The notes under the pieces: model-generated
Seen by the model: only the letters and a program-made list of their open reading frames with translations
Told to the model about the DNA's origin: nothing
Database searches by the model: none
Assembly: GCF_006542765.1 (NCBI RefSeq)
Contig: NZ_SKCD01000097.1
Span: 1-64,000 of the forward strand
Length of the DNA stretch: 64,000 nt
DNA from: Paenibacillus luteus
Lineage (GTDB): Bacteria > Bacillota > Bacilli > Paenibacillales > Paenibacillaceae
Reading direction: 5' to 3'
Part shown: in pieces, positions 1 through 8,726 of the stretch
Numbering within the stretch: position 1 is the stretch's first letter
Layout: the number at the start of each line of letters is the position of its first letter
Program-made: the position numbers and the translations under genes

Positions 1-315
<315 letters not shown>

Positions 316-387
316 TTGGTGTTTGAAATGCTCATAACTTAACTAGCTATTTTAAAACATTATCGGATCGACGTGATCCATTTGTTC

Positions 388-401
388 AGTTTTCAAAGAA
401 C
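388..401 (-). promoter_or_regulatory. rRNA leader boxA-like antitermination element
   Basis: The minus strand reads GTTCTTTGAAAACT about 75 nt upstream of the 16S 5' end. This matches the boxA-type leader sequence common in Bacillales rrn operons, which binds NusB/NusE for antitermination. A perfect 5-bp hairpin (GGATC/GATCC, 364-378) lies between it and the 16S. The assignment rests on sequence resemblance and position. Confidence 0.6.
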
Positions 402-435
402 TTGTTTTGTCACATTTTGTCGGTGACAAGAAGTT

Positions 436-464
436 ATATTATCATCTTCGTTTCACAGTGTCAA
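436..464 (-). promoter_or_regulatory. rrn promoter, proximal (P2-like)
   Basis: Minus strand: -35 TTGACA (459-464), 17-bp spacer, -10 TAATAT (436-441). A near-consensus sigma-A promoter correctly placed to transcribe the 16S gene, with a start predicted near 429. It is followed by CTTCTTGTC, a motif that also follows the upstream promoter. Confidence 0.75.
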
Positions 465-533
465 GCTTTTTGTTTCACATTTGTTTGTGTCTCATTAAGC
501 TTGTTTGTCTGTGCCTCAGAAGCGACAAGAAAT

Positions 534-562
534 AATATATCACTTACGTTTGCATAATACAA
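534..562 (-). promoter_or_regulatory. rrn promoter, distal (P1-like)
   Basis: Minus strand: -35 TTGTAT (557-562), 17-bp spacer, -10 TATATT (534-539). The downstream flank (TTTCTTGTC) repeats that of the proximal promoter, which fits tandem rrn promoters about 98 bp apart. The -35 is weaker than in the proximal promoter. Confidence 0.5.
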
Positions 563-626
563 GTTGTAATTTTTTACAGTTACTTTTGCACACGTTTTTC
601 ACATCTTATTGAATAGCACGGTTATA

Positions 627-656
627 ATTGACAATCATTCTCAATGAATTTAACAT
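627..656 (+). promoter_or_regulatory. sigma-A promoter with overlapping Fur-box-like operator, for the GGDEF-EAL gene
   Basis: Plus strand: -35 TTGACA (628-633), 17-bp spacer, -10 TAACAT (651-656). Overlapping the -35 is a 9-1-9 near-palindrome ATTGACAATCATTCTCAAT (627-645; one mismatch between arms). Its core at 629-643 matches the Bacillus Fur box TGATAATNATTATCA at 12 of 14 specified positions. Predicted start is near 663, leaving a ~60-nt leader before the TTG start at 725. Iron control is inferred from the motif alone. Confidence 0.55.
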
Positions 657-724
657 GATGAATAATATCTCTATATAAATGTATTCAAACAATACAGCAA
701 AGCTAACGAGGGAGTGTTTCCACA

Positions 725-2947
725 TTGTTTTACATGCATCATGCGGCACTTTCGTCCCTATGGCTCGAAAGTTCCCACAGGAATGAATATATCGTTATTG
801 CCGTGTTTGCCAGTTTAATGGCCTTCATTATTCTTTACTATATTAGAAAGCAATTTTGCAGCAAGCTATATCATCCAAGCAGCAAGCTGCTATTCAGCCA
901 TATGGATGAAGGAATTGTCATCTTCGGGCTAGATGGGCAGCTTGTCCTCCATAATGATGCCGCGACCAAGTACGGCTACCAAATCCATGATGCAAGCCAG
1001 AAAGGAAACTCACCTGCTTTTTTTCATGTTAATGGTGTTACAAAACTCCCGTTCCATCATGAGCCGTTGCAGCAGCTCTTACAAGGAACACAGCTTACTA
1101 CTCAAGAGCTTTGGTTAGTGCCGAACGAAGGAAAAGCTGGCAGTATCGTCCGGATAACCGGAAAACCCATTCGCACTTCACGAAAACTAGAAGGATATAT
1201 GCTGGTCATCCATGATATTACTCAAAGCAAATGGGCAGAGAAACGGCTTGAGGTAAGCGAGCAACGTTTCAAATCACTATATGAGCATAATCCGGACATT
1301 GTCTTTTGGTTCAATCTCGATGGACAGCTTCTGAGCGTAAATCCCGCAATGGAGAGGATTACCGGTTTTACCTGGCTGGAGCTCAAAGGGAAAAACTTCG
1401 AAGATTTAATCAGTCATTCGTTAAATAAGTCTTCTTCTGATTCGTTCTCTCAGCTTAAAGCAGGTCATACGCTGAACGGTGAAACCACTTTCGCCCATAA
1501 GTCTGGAACCACGGTCTATCTGCAAACAACCGTGATACCGATCACTGTTGAACAGCAGTTGGTAGGCGTCTATGTCATCGCGCAAGACATAACTGCCAAA
1601 AAACAATCTATGGATACCATTCGGCATATTGCCTATTTTGACACCTTGACTGGTCTTCCCAATCGGCATCATTTTTTCGAAACCTTGACCGATACTTTAA
1701 ATAGCTGCTCTAATGCTGATACTGAACAATCCTTCGCCCTCTTATTTGTTGATTTGGACCGCTTCAAGCTTATTAATGATTCACTGGGCCATCAGGCGGG
1801 GGACTGGCTCCTTAGGCAAACGGCAATGCGAATGCAAAATTGCATCGGCAGCAAAGGGATTATTTCTAGGCTTAGCGGTGATGAATTCATTATCCTGCTT
1901 TCCCATTCGGACGCGGAAGAAGCGGAGCAGCTAGCTCTTCACGTTCAGGAAACCGTCATCGAGCCAGTCCTATATGAAAATCATATTATCCATACTACGG
2001 TCAGCATAGGAATCAGTTTATATCCCGACCATGGTACCGAGCTTGAACAGCTCGTTCAATATGCGGATATTGCCATGTATCGGGTCAAGGAGCAAGGTAA
2101 AAACGGGACACTATTTTTCAATTCAGAGATGAATGAAGCTATTATTAGAAGAACGACAATGGAAAAGGAACTGAGAGAGGCTTTAACGAACAAAGAGTTT
2201 ACCCTATATTATCAGCCGCAAACTGACGCTGCCACGGGCAGAATTACGGGGCTGGAAGCGCTTGTGAGATGGGAACATCCGGAGCGCGGACTCATATCGC
2301 CAGTTGAGTTTATCCCACTTGCCGAGGAAACCGGTATGATTACGAAGCTAGGGGAATGGGTCTTGCGGGAGGCCTGCTTTCAAACGAAAAGCTGGATAAA
2401 TGAAGGACTAGCTCCGATTACAATCGCCGTCAACATCTCAATGAAGCAATTCCAAGATGAGAGCTTATTTGAGATGATTCGCTCGATTTTGGAGGAAAGC
2501 CAGCTTCCTCCTTCCCTGCTTGAGCTGGAGATTACCGAGAGCATCGGCTTGCAAGGCACCGACCAAGTGATACAAAAGCTTCATAAGCTAAAAACGTTGG
2601 GCGTTCGTATCGCGATTGATGATTTTGGAACGGGCTACAGCTCGCTTCATTATTTGCAGAAGCTTCCGCTTGATACGTTGAAAATAGATAAGTCATTTAT
2701 TCGAGAAATGTCGAAGGAAACGACCGGGAGCTCCATCGTTCATTCGATTATTGAGCTGGCTCACAGCCTTAAGCTAGATGTACTTGCAGAGGGCGTAGAG
2801 CAAACCTCCCAACATGTCCAATTGGCCGCATTTGGCTGCGATCGGCTGCAGGGCTATCTCTTCTCTCGTCCTGTTGCTGCGGAACAGACTAGAGCATTGT
2901 TAGCGCTAGAAATCCTTAGCCTTGCTCCCGTTGAGCCACTAATATAA
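725..2947 (+). CDS. Membrane-anchored PAS-PAS-GGDEF-EAL cyclic-di-GMP protein
   Basis: A 740-residue protein predicted to make and/or degrade the second messenger c-di-GMP. One N-terminal membrane segment (about residues 19-40) is followed by two PAS-type sensor domains (about 52-165 and 175-290), a GGDEF domain and an EAL domain. The GGDEF motif is SGDEF at 384-388. No RxxD inhibitory site stands just before it. The EAL domain keeps its catalytic signatures: EAL at 511-513, an ITES glutamate, the DDFGTGYSSL loop and EGVE. Phosphodiesterase activity is therefore likely, while cyclase activity is plausible but unproven. The start is TTG at 725, 10 nt after GGGAG; the ATG at 734 is too far from it. 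It is monocistronic, divergent from rrn, and ends at a shared terminator with ligA. The Fur-like operator upstream suggests iron-responsive expression. Confidence 0.93.
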   Translation: MFYMHHAALSSLWLESSHRNEYIVIAVFASLMAFIILYYIRKQFCSKLYHPSSKLLFSHMDEGIVIFGLDGQLVLHNDAATKYGYQIHDASQKGNSPAFFHVNGVTKLPFHHEPLQQLLQGTQLTTQELWLVPNEGKAGSIVRITGKPIRTSRKLEGYMLVIHDITQSKWAEKRLEVSEQRFKSLYEHNPDIVFWFNLDGQLLSVNPAMERITGFTWLELKGKNFEDLISHSLNKSSSDSFSQLKAGHTLNGETTFAHKSGTTVYLQTTVIPITVEQQLVGVYVIAQDITAKKQSMDTIRHIAYFDTLTGLPNRHHFFETLTDTLNSCSNADTEQSFALLFVDLDRFKLINDSLGHQAGDWLLRQTAMRMQNCIGSKGIISRLSGDEFIILLSHSDAEEAEQLALHVQETVIEPVLYENHIIHTTVSIGISLYPDHGTELEQLVQYADIAMYRVKEQGKNGTLFFNSEMNEAIIRRTTMEKELREALTNKEFTLYYQPQTDAATGRITGLEALVRWEHPERGLISPVEFIPLAEETGMITKLGEWVLREACFQTKSWINEGLAPITIAVNISMKQFQDESLFEMIRSILEESQLPPSLLELEITESIGLQGTDQVIQKLHKLKTLGVRIAIDDFGTGYSSLHYLQKLPLDTLKIDKSFIREMSKETTGSSIVHSIIELAHSLKLDVLAEGVEQTSQHVQLAAFGCDRLQGYLFSRPVAAEQTRALLALEILSLAPVEPLI

Positions 2948-2973
2948 TGAACTATAACCTCTCAGGGGACAAA

Positions 2974-3009
2974 ACAAAGCGGCAGGCCGAATTCGGCCTG
3001 CCGCTTTGT
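2974..3009. terminator. Bidirectional terminator between the GGDEF-EAL gene and ligA
   Basis: A perfect 36-bp palindrome (18-bp arms, centre 2991/2992) lies between two convergent genes. On the minus strand the stem is followed by TTTGTTTTG, on the plus strand by an AT-rich run, so it can serve both, best for ligA. Confidence 0.85.
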
Positions 3010-3024
3010 CATTATATTGTATCG

Positions 3025-5049
3025 TTATAGATCGACCGTCTCACCTAATAAGCGCATGAGCTCTGCTTCTTCTTCTATTACCGTGATGCCAAGCTCTCGA
3101 GCCTTGGTCAGCTTGCTTCCCGCGGCTTCGCCAGCGACGACAAAGTCGGTTTTTTTGGAGACGCTGCCTGAAATTTTGGCACCGCAAGCTTCGAGTAGCT
3201 TCGCTGCCTCATCCCGCGACATCGTAGGAAGAGTACCAGTTAACACGACTGTTTTCCCGCTGAAAATACTATCATTCCTTGCTACAAGCTGCTGCTCTGC
3301 TTCTGCCTTCACACCTAGCTCGCGCATTCTGGCAATGCTTGAAAGAATGATTGGATCTCTAAAATATCCGACAATGCTCTCAGCGACAATGCCGCCAATA
3401 TCAGGAAGCGTCACAAGCTCCTCTGCTTCCGCCTTCATAATCGCATCCAGACTGCCATAGTGGTCGGCCAGCAATTTCGTAGTCGCCTTGCCCGTATTCG
3501 GAATACCGAGTGCGAACAAGAAGGACGACAGCTCCCGGTCCTTTGATTTCTCAAAGGCTGCAAGCAGCTTAAGCGCCTTCTTCTCCCCAAAGCGTTCAAG
3601 CTTAATCAAATCATCATAAGTCAGCGCATATAAATCCGCGGGATCATGTACGTCGCAATCCTTGTACAACTGGTCCGCCGTCATGACGCTGAACGTGTCA
3701 ATGTCCATCGCATCACGCGAGGCAAAATGCGTAATGCGCCCAATAATTTGCGGCTGACAGCCTAATTTATTGTTGCAGAACAAATGAGCGCCACGCTGCT
3801 CAAGCACCGTTCCACAGGATGGACATTCCGTCGGAAATACAATTTCCTCGCCGGGCTCTTCTTCTGCTTTGCCCAGAATTTCCGGAATGACGTCATTCGA
3901 GCGGCGAATCGTTACAAGCGTGCCGAGTGCGAACTTCAGGTTTTTGCGTTCGATGTCGCCAATATTGTTGAGTGTGCAGTTCTGAACGGTAACGCCTGCC
4001 AGCTCGACTGCTTCTACACGGGCGACCGGCGTTATTTTGCCAGTACGGCCAACCTCCCAGGATACGGACTCCAATACCGTCGTCGTCTCTTCTGCCTCAA
4101 ACTTAAAGGCAACGGCCCAGCGCGGAAACTTATCCGTATACCCCAGCGCTTCCCTTGTGCGAATATCCACAACCTTGACGACAGCCCCATCGATTAGAAA
4201 ATCCAGCTGATCGCGCTGCTCAGTTACCCGAACCAGCTCTTCCTGAACCTCTTCAATCGTGCTCTGATAGGTTACATAAGGATTAACCTTAAATCGGTTG
4301 TCCTTTAGAAATTGCTGCATTTCCTGATGGTTCTCAAAAGCGACTCCATCAGCGTAGCCAATATTATAGAAGAAAGCGTTCAGTTTCCGCTCTGCGGTTA
4401 CTTTCGGATTAAGGTTGCGCAGTGCTCCGGCAGCCGCATTCCGGGCATTTTTGAGCGGTTCAACCGCGGTTTTGTTATATTTCGCAAGCACCGAAAGCTG
4501 CATAATGCCCTCGCCTTGGACCTCGATAATGCCGTTGGTGAAAGGAATCGTGAGCGGTACCGAACGAATCGTACGAACTTGCTGCAAAATGCCTTCGCCT
4601 ACCGTACCGTTGCCGCGCGTTGCCGCTTGTACCAACTGGCCATCCTCATACGTTAAATTAAGCGTAAGTCCGTCAAACTTTAGCTCAACGACATAGGTTG
4701 GCTGCGGCAGCGGATCAACTTCGGGATTTTTGGCGTTATAGTCAGCCACCGCTTTAAGCAGCCTTGTATTCCAGGTCACCAGATCCTCGATGTTCTGCGC
4801 CTTATCCAAACTCCATAAGCGGGCACGGTGCTTGTAAGGCTCAAAGCCCTTCAGCAAGTCGCCGCCTACCCGCTGGGTAGGCGACTCCGGCAAAACGGTT
4901 CCCGATTCAGCCTCCAGCGCAACCAGCTCATCGTACAGCTTGTCATAATCCGCATCGCTGACCGTCGGCTGGTCCAGCGTGTAATAGCTATAGTTATGCT
5001 CGGTAATGATCGCAATGAGCTGTTGCATTTTCTCCAATTGAGCGTTCAC
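3025..5049 (-). CDS. ligA: NAD-dependent DNA ligase LigA
   Basis: A 674-residue enzyme that seals nicks in duplex DNA using NAD+ during replication and repair. The nucleotidyl-transferase motif KFDG has its adenylated lysine at K124. Further on are an OB-fold region, a four-cysteine zinc finger (CPSC...C...C), helix-hairpin-helix repeats and a C-terminal BRCT domain (about residues 590-674). Length matches typical bacterial LigA. The start is GTG at 5049, preceded by a strong AAGGAGGA seven nt upstream. It lies 42 nt downstream of pcrA on the same strand and is presumably co-transcribed with it, as in Bacillus. It ends at the palindromic terminator at 2974-3009. Confidence 0.98.
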   Translation of the reverse strand: MNAQLEKMQQLIAIITEHNYSYYTLDQPTVSDADYDKLYDELVALEAESGTVLPESPTQRVGGDLLKGFEPYKHRARLWSLDKAQNIEDLVTWNTRLLKAVADYNAKNPEVDPLPQPTYVVELKFDGLTLNLTYEDGQLVQAATRGNGTVGEGILQQVRTIRSVPLTIPFTNGIIEVQGEGIMQLSVLAKYNKTAVEPLKNARNAAAGALRNLNPKVTAERKLNAFFYNIGYADGVAFENHQEMQQFLKDNRFKVNPYVTYQSTIEEVQEELVRVTEQRDQLDFLIDGAVVKVVDIRTREALGYTDKFPRWAVAFKFEAEETTTVLESVSWEVGRTGKITPVARVEAVELAGVTVQNCTLNNIGDIERKNLKFALGTLVTIRRSNDVIPEILGKAEEEPGEEIVFPTECPSCGTVLEQRGAHLFCNNKLGCQPQIIGRITHFASRDAMDIDTFSVMTADQLYKDCDVHDPADLYALTYDDLIKLERFGEKKALKLLAAFEKSKDRELSSFLFALGIPNTGKATTKLLADHYGSLDAIMKAEAEELVTLPDIGGIVAESIVGYFRDPIILSSIARMRELGVKAEAEQQLVARNDSIFSGKTVVLTGTLPTMSRDEAAKLLEACGAKISGSVSKKTDFVVAGEAAGSKLTKARELGITVIEEEAELMRLLGETVDL

Positions 5050-5091
5050 GGGCGGCTCCTCCTTCTAATCGTCCAAAATAAGAAATGAATC

Positions 5092-7494
5092 TTATACCTT
5101 TGTAATGGGCGCAAAGCCTGCAAGCAAACGCTTGATACCGACGGGTGCCGGGAACGCGATATTCAGCTCCATGTCCTTGCCCGTCCCTTTCACGGAAACA
5201 ATAACGCCGATGCCCCATTTGCCATGGGACACTCTCTCGCCGGAAGCAAAGCTTCCGGAAGCGGCGTCTCCCGCTCCGCCGCCACTGCCTTGGGCCGCCC
5301 GAGCGGCGTCCTGCAGCGGCGTGCTAACCCGCACGCCGCCTCTGCCGCCCATCGCGGCCGGGCCCGTTCCCCCCATACCCGGGGAACGGCCTCCTGCGCC
5401 AGGCGCGCCACTTGCTGGCGCGCGCCCTGGCATGGCGCGGCTGGCTCCGCCTTGCGCCGCGCCACCTGTACCGCCAATGACGCTAACGCCGCCACTGCGA
5501 GCACCTCCAGCGCGTGCGTAGCCGCCGCTGCCGCTTGAAGCCCCTTGCCTCACGCTCTCTGGAATCTCCTGCAGAAAGCGTGAGGGCAGGTTACTGCTTG
5601 TGCGGCCGAATAGCGTCCGCATGCGCGCGCAGGTCAAGTACAAGCGCTTCTCCGCACGCGTTATGCCCACATAAGCAAGCCGGCGTTCCTCTTCAAGCTC
5701 CTCATTGTCCGCCAGCGCGCGGCTGTGTGGAAACACGCTTTCCTCCATGCCGATGATGAACACCACGGGAAACTCCAAACCTTTGGCGCTATGCATCGTC
5801 ATCAGCGTGATCGCATCCTTGTTTTTCTCCGCTTCTTCCTCGTCCTTGTTCAGCGAATCAATGTCCGCGATCAAAGCAAGGTCGGTCAGAAAAGCAACTA
5901 GCGTCCGATCTTCGTTTCGTTTCTCGAAGTCCATCGTCACAGACAGAAACTCATCTATATTCTCAAGACGAGCCTTTGATTCCAGCGTATTCTCCTGATG
6001 CAGCTCCATCCGGTATTGCGATAGCTCGAGCACCTTCTCGGTCAGTTCCGTCACCGATAGATATTCCACCATACGCGTCAAGTTATCGATGATCTCGTAG
6101 AATTCGCGGAGCAGTGTTCTTGTGCGCCCATTCACCTCAACCTCGCCTAGGTTGTTTAACACCCGATAGATCGACGTTCCGCGTCTCGCTGCCTCATCGG
6201 CGAGCTTCCCGACCGTCGTATCCCCGATGCCACGCTTTGGCACATTGATAATACGCACCAAACTAATATCGTCATCCGGATTGGAGACCAGCTTGAGATA
6301 GCCGAGCAAGTCCTTGATCTCTTTGCGGTCGTAGAACTTGATCCCGCCGACAATCTGATACGGAATATCCGATTTGATTAGTATTTCCTCAATTACCCGG
6401 GACTGTGCATTCGTTCGGTACAAAATCGCATGATCAGCAAATTTGCGGCCGCTGTTCACATTTTTGCGAATCTCGCCCGTTACGAAATAACCCTCATCAT
6501 GCTCGGTATCCGCCTGGTAAAGTGAAATCAGATCGCCTGCGCCTTGATCCGTCCACAGCTTCTTCGGTTTACGGCCGGTATTCAGCTTAATAACCGCATT
6601 CGCCGCATCCAAAATATTAGCGGTCGAGCGGTAGTTTTGCTCCAGCATGATCGTGCGTGCCTCAGGGTAATCGCCTTCAAAGTTCAAAATATTCGTAATA
6701 TCGGCCCCGCGCCAGCGGTAAATGGATTGATCGCTATCGCCAACAACGCATATATTATGATGCTTATCTGCCAGCATGCGGGTAAGCATATACTGCGCTC
6801 TGTTCGTATCCTGATACTCATCGACATGGATATAGCGGAACTTGTTCTGATAGAACTCAAGCACCTCCGGCACATCCTTGAACAATTGAATCGTCATCAT
6901 GATCAAATCGTCAAAATCGAGCGAGTTGTTGCTTCTGAGCTTCTTCTGATATTTCGTAAATACCTGGGCCACGATGCCCTCGAAGTAATCGCCGACCTTC
7001 TGCTCGAATTGCTCGGGCGAGATCAGCTCGTTCTTCGCCCCGCTGATCGCCGCCTGAACGGCCTTCGGCTCCACTTTTTTCGTATCGATGTTCATATCCT
7101 TCATGCAGCCTCGGATAACCGACAGCTGATCGGAGGAATCCAGAATAGAGAAGCTGGAAGTGAAGCCGATCCGGTCAATATCCCTGCGCAATATCCGTAC
7201 ACACATGGAGTGGAAGGTGGACACCCAAATGTCCCGTCCCGAAGGCCCCACAAGAGCGCTAACCCTGTCCTGCATCTCGCGTGAGGCTTTATTTGTAAAG
7301 GTGATCGCCAGTATGCTCCACGGCGCTACACGCTTTTTTTCAATTAAGTAAGCAATTCGATGCGTAAGCACGCGTGTCTTGCCGCTGCCCGCTCCTGCCA
7401 TAATAAGCAGAGGACCATCCGTTGCCTGAACGGCATCCCGCTGCGGCGGGTTCAGCTTCTGCACCGCTTGCTCGATACTAATATGATTCAACAT
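5092..7494 (-). CDS. pcrA: ATP-dependent DNA helicase PcrA (UvrD/Rep family)
   Basis: An 800-residue superfamily-1 3'-5' helicase acting in repair, rolling-circle replication and transcription-coupled processes. Motifs in order are Walker A AGAGSGKT (about 33-40), DEYQDTN (motif II), GDSDQSIYRWRGAD, LEQNYRS, a TMHSAKGLE segment (motif V) and VGITRAEK. The C-terminus (about 755-800, starting GERVSHGKWG) matches the RNA-polymerase-binding Tudor-like domain of Gram-positive PcrA. Between the core and this tail is an unusually long Gly/Ala/Ser-rich linker (about residues 655-750, DNA about 5230-5540). It makes the protein roughly 60 residues longer than B. subtilis PcrA (about 739). The ATG start has AAAGGAG seven nt upstream. 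It is first gene of a pcrA-ligA unit with its own promoter (7533-7561). pcrB, its usual upstream neighbour, is 29 kb away. Confidence 0.97.
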   Translation of the reverse strand: MLNHISIEQAVQKLNPPQRDAVQATDGPLLIMAGAGSGKTRVLTHRIAYLIEKKRVAPWSILAITFTNKASREMQDRVSALVGPSGRDIWVSTFHSMCVRILRRDIDRIGFTSSFSILDSSDQLSVIRGCMKDMNIDTKKVEPKAVQAAISGAKNELISPEQFEQKVGDYFEGIVAQVFTKYQKKLRSNNSLDFDDLIMMTIQLFKDVPEVLEFYQNKFRYIHVDEYQDTNRAQYMLTRMLADKHHNICVVGDSDQSIYRWRGADITNILNFEGDYPEARTIMLEQNYRSTANILDAANAVIKLNTGRKPKKLWTDQGAGDLISLYQADTEHDEGYFVTGEIRKNVNSGRKFADHAILYRTNAQSRVIEEILIKSDIPYQIVGGIKFYDRKEIKDLLGYLKLVSNPDDDISLVRIINVPKRGIGDTTVGKLADEAARRGTSIYRVLNNLGEVEVNGRTRTLLREFYEIIDNLTRMVEYLSVTELTEKVLELSQYRMELHQENTLESKARLENIDEFLSVTMDFEKRNEDRTLVAFLTDLALIADIDSLNKDEEEAEKNKDAITLMTMHSAKGLEFPVVFIIGMEESVFPHSRALADNEELEEERRLAYVGITRAEKRLYLTCARMRTLFGRTSSNLPSRFLQEIPESVRQGASSGSGGYARAGGARSGGVSVIGGTGGAAQGGASRAMPGRAPASGAPGAGGRSPGMGGTGPAAMGGRGGVRVSTPLQDAARAAQGSGGGAGDAASGSFASGERVSHGKWGIGVIVSVKGTGKDMELNIAFPAPVGIKRLLAGFAPITKV

Positions 7495-7532
7495 GCTCCG
7501 ACTCCTTTGTTCCCATTTGTTCGCCTCTTCCC

Positions 7533-7561
7533 AGTGTAGACAACGGTCTCCCCTGTGTCAA
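7533..7561 (-). promoter_or_regulatory. sigma-A promoter for pcrA-ligA
   Basis: Minus strand in the 92-bp gap upstream of pcrA: -35 TTGACA (7556-7561), exactly 17-bp spacer, -10 TACACT (7533-7538). Predicted start is near 7526. This lets pcrA-ligA be expressed independently of the response-regulator gene upstream. No terminator was seen between that gene and pcrA, so readthrough is possible. Confidence 0.6.
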
Positions 7562-7586
7562 TTTGAGAATACAGGAATTTGGTTCA

Positions 7587-8726
7587 TTATGCCCGGCTCA
7601 GCCGCATATGAATTTGCGCATACAACTCTTTGGTTTGCTTATCTGGCTCAATCTTCAGATCCGCGCGGACCACAGCCTCAAAGTTTTCGTAGTAACGCTG
7701 CAAGGCCGCTTTATCTCTCAAATTTTCGTAGGCAAGCAGCATGTTGCGGCAAATTTCATCGGAGTACGGTTCTCTCTCCTGCAGCGTATTCAGCCTCAAT
7801 ACCGCTTGAAGCCCTCTTCCACTCGCAAGCTCGTACGAAACAAACGTCATGACGAGCTGGATATACAGCCGCCGCAGCTGCTCACGTCTTGCCACGGCCC
7901 AGAAGCAATCCAGCTCCTCCAAATAATCGCCACGGTACAAAGAAAGCAGCCCTTCATAGTGCTTCAAATTTTGCTGGGTAATGACCGGCTGTTCCGTTAC
8001 CTTCTCTAGTAAATCTGCATCCACGCTCAGGTTCTCTACCGATAGGCGATAGCTGTTCCGGTCAAACTCAACCTTAATGTGAGACTTCCAGTTGCTCAGC
8101 AGCTTTCGCACTTGATAGATGGAAGTATGTAAATGATTGATCCCCTTCTCTTGGGAGAAATCGGACCACAGCGTCTCAATAATATGATTCTTGTCCAGCC
8201 ACTTCCCTTTATGATGCAGCAAATAAGCGAATAACTCATGACATTTCAGCGTTCTCCATTTAAAAGACTCTAGCGTGTCAGGGGAGCTTCGCAGCACCAA
8301 TCTGCCCAAACAAAGAATTTTCGCCTCTTCCTCTTGGACTGGGGGCTCAGCTACAGGTATACGCCGGGCAGCTCCTGCCCCGATTCGGGTAATCGTTTTG
8401 GCTAGACGGGCCGGGTATACCGGCTTCAGCAAATAGTCGAAGGCCTGAAGCTCGAACGCCTCTACTGCATATTCCGAGAAAGCCGTCACGAACACGATCG
8501 TAATATCGCTGTCCATCTGCTGAATATACTCCGCCGCCTCCAAGCCATTAACCTCCGGCATCTCGATGTCTAGAAAAACGATATCCGGCTTTTCTGTTTT
8601 GATATGTCGTATCGCATCAGCTAGCAGCGTAAATTTACCTCTCACCTCCAGACGTCCATCCGCAAGCAGCAGACGCTCCAGTTGGAGCAAAGCTGGATTT
8701 TCATCATCGATTAGAATCGCCTTCAC
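7587..8726 (-). CDS. Response regulator with REC, winged-helix and BTAD domains
   Basis: A 379-residue regulator. An N-terminal receiver domain (about 1-120) has acidic residues near D8/D9 and the phosphoacceptor D53 (FLDIEMP). It is followed by an OmpR/SARP-type winged helix (about 150-235) and a bacterial transcriptional activator domain (BTAD, about 240-378), the SARP-like architecture. The GTG start overlaps the stop of the upstream hybrid kinase by 4 nt (GTGA), so the two are translationally coupled and almost certainly partners. The protein likely binds DNA; its targets are unknown. The adjacent giant surface-protein operon is the obvious candidate (inference). A paralogue with the same layout lies at 51532-52689. 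Confidence 0.92.
   Translation of the reverse strand: MKAILIDDENPALLQLERLLLADGRLEVRGKFTLLADAIRHIKTEKPDIVFLDIEMPEVNGLEAAEYIQQMDSDITIVFVTAFSEYAVEAFELQAFDYLLKPVYPARLAKTITRIGAGAARRIPVAEPPVQEEEAKILCLGRLVLRSSPDTLESFKWRTLKCHELFAYLLHHKGKWLDKNHIIETLWSDFSQEKGINHLHTSIYQVRKLLSNWKSHIKVEFDRNSYRLSVENLSVDADLLEKVTEQPVITQQNLKHYEGLLSLYRGDYLEELDCFWAVARREQLRRLYIQLVMTFVSYELASGRGLQAVLRLNTLQEREPYSDEICRNMLLAYENLRDKAALQRYYENFEAVVRADLKIEPDKQTKELYAQIHMRLSRA

Noticed and set aside
5105..5756. Several overlapping open frames on both strands in the pcrA 3' region
   Set aside because: They arise because the GC-rich Gly/Ala linker has few stop codons in any frame; none has a ribosome binding site or domain.
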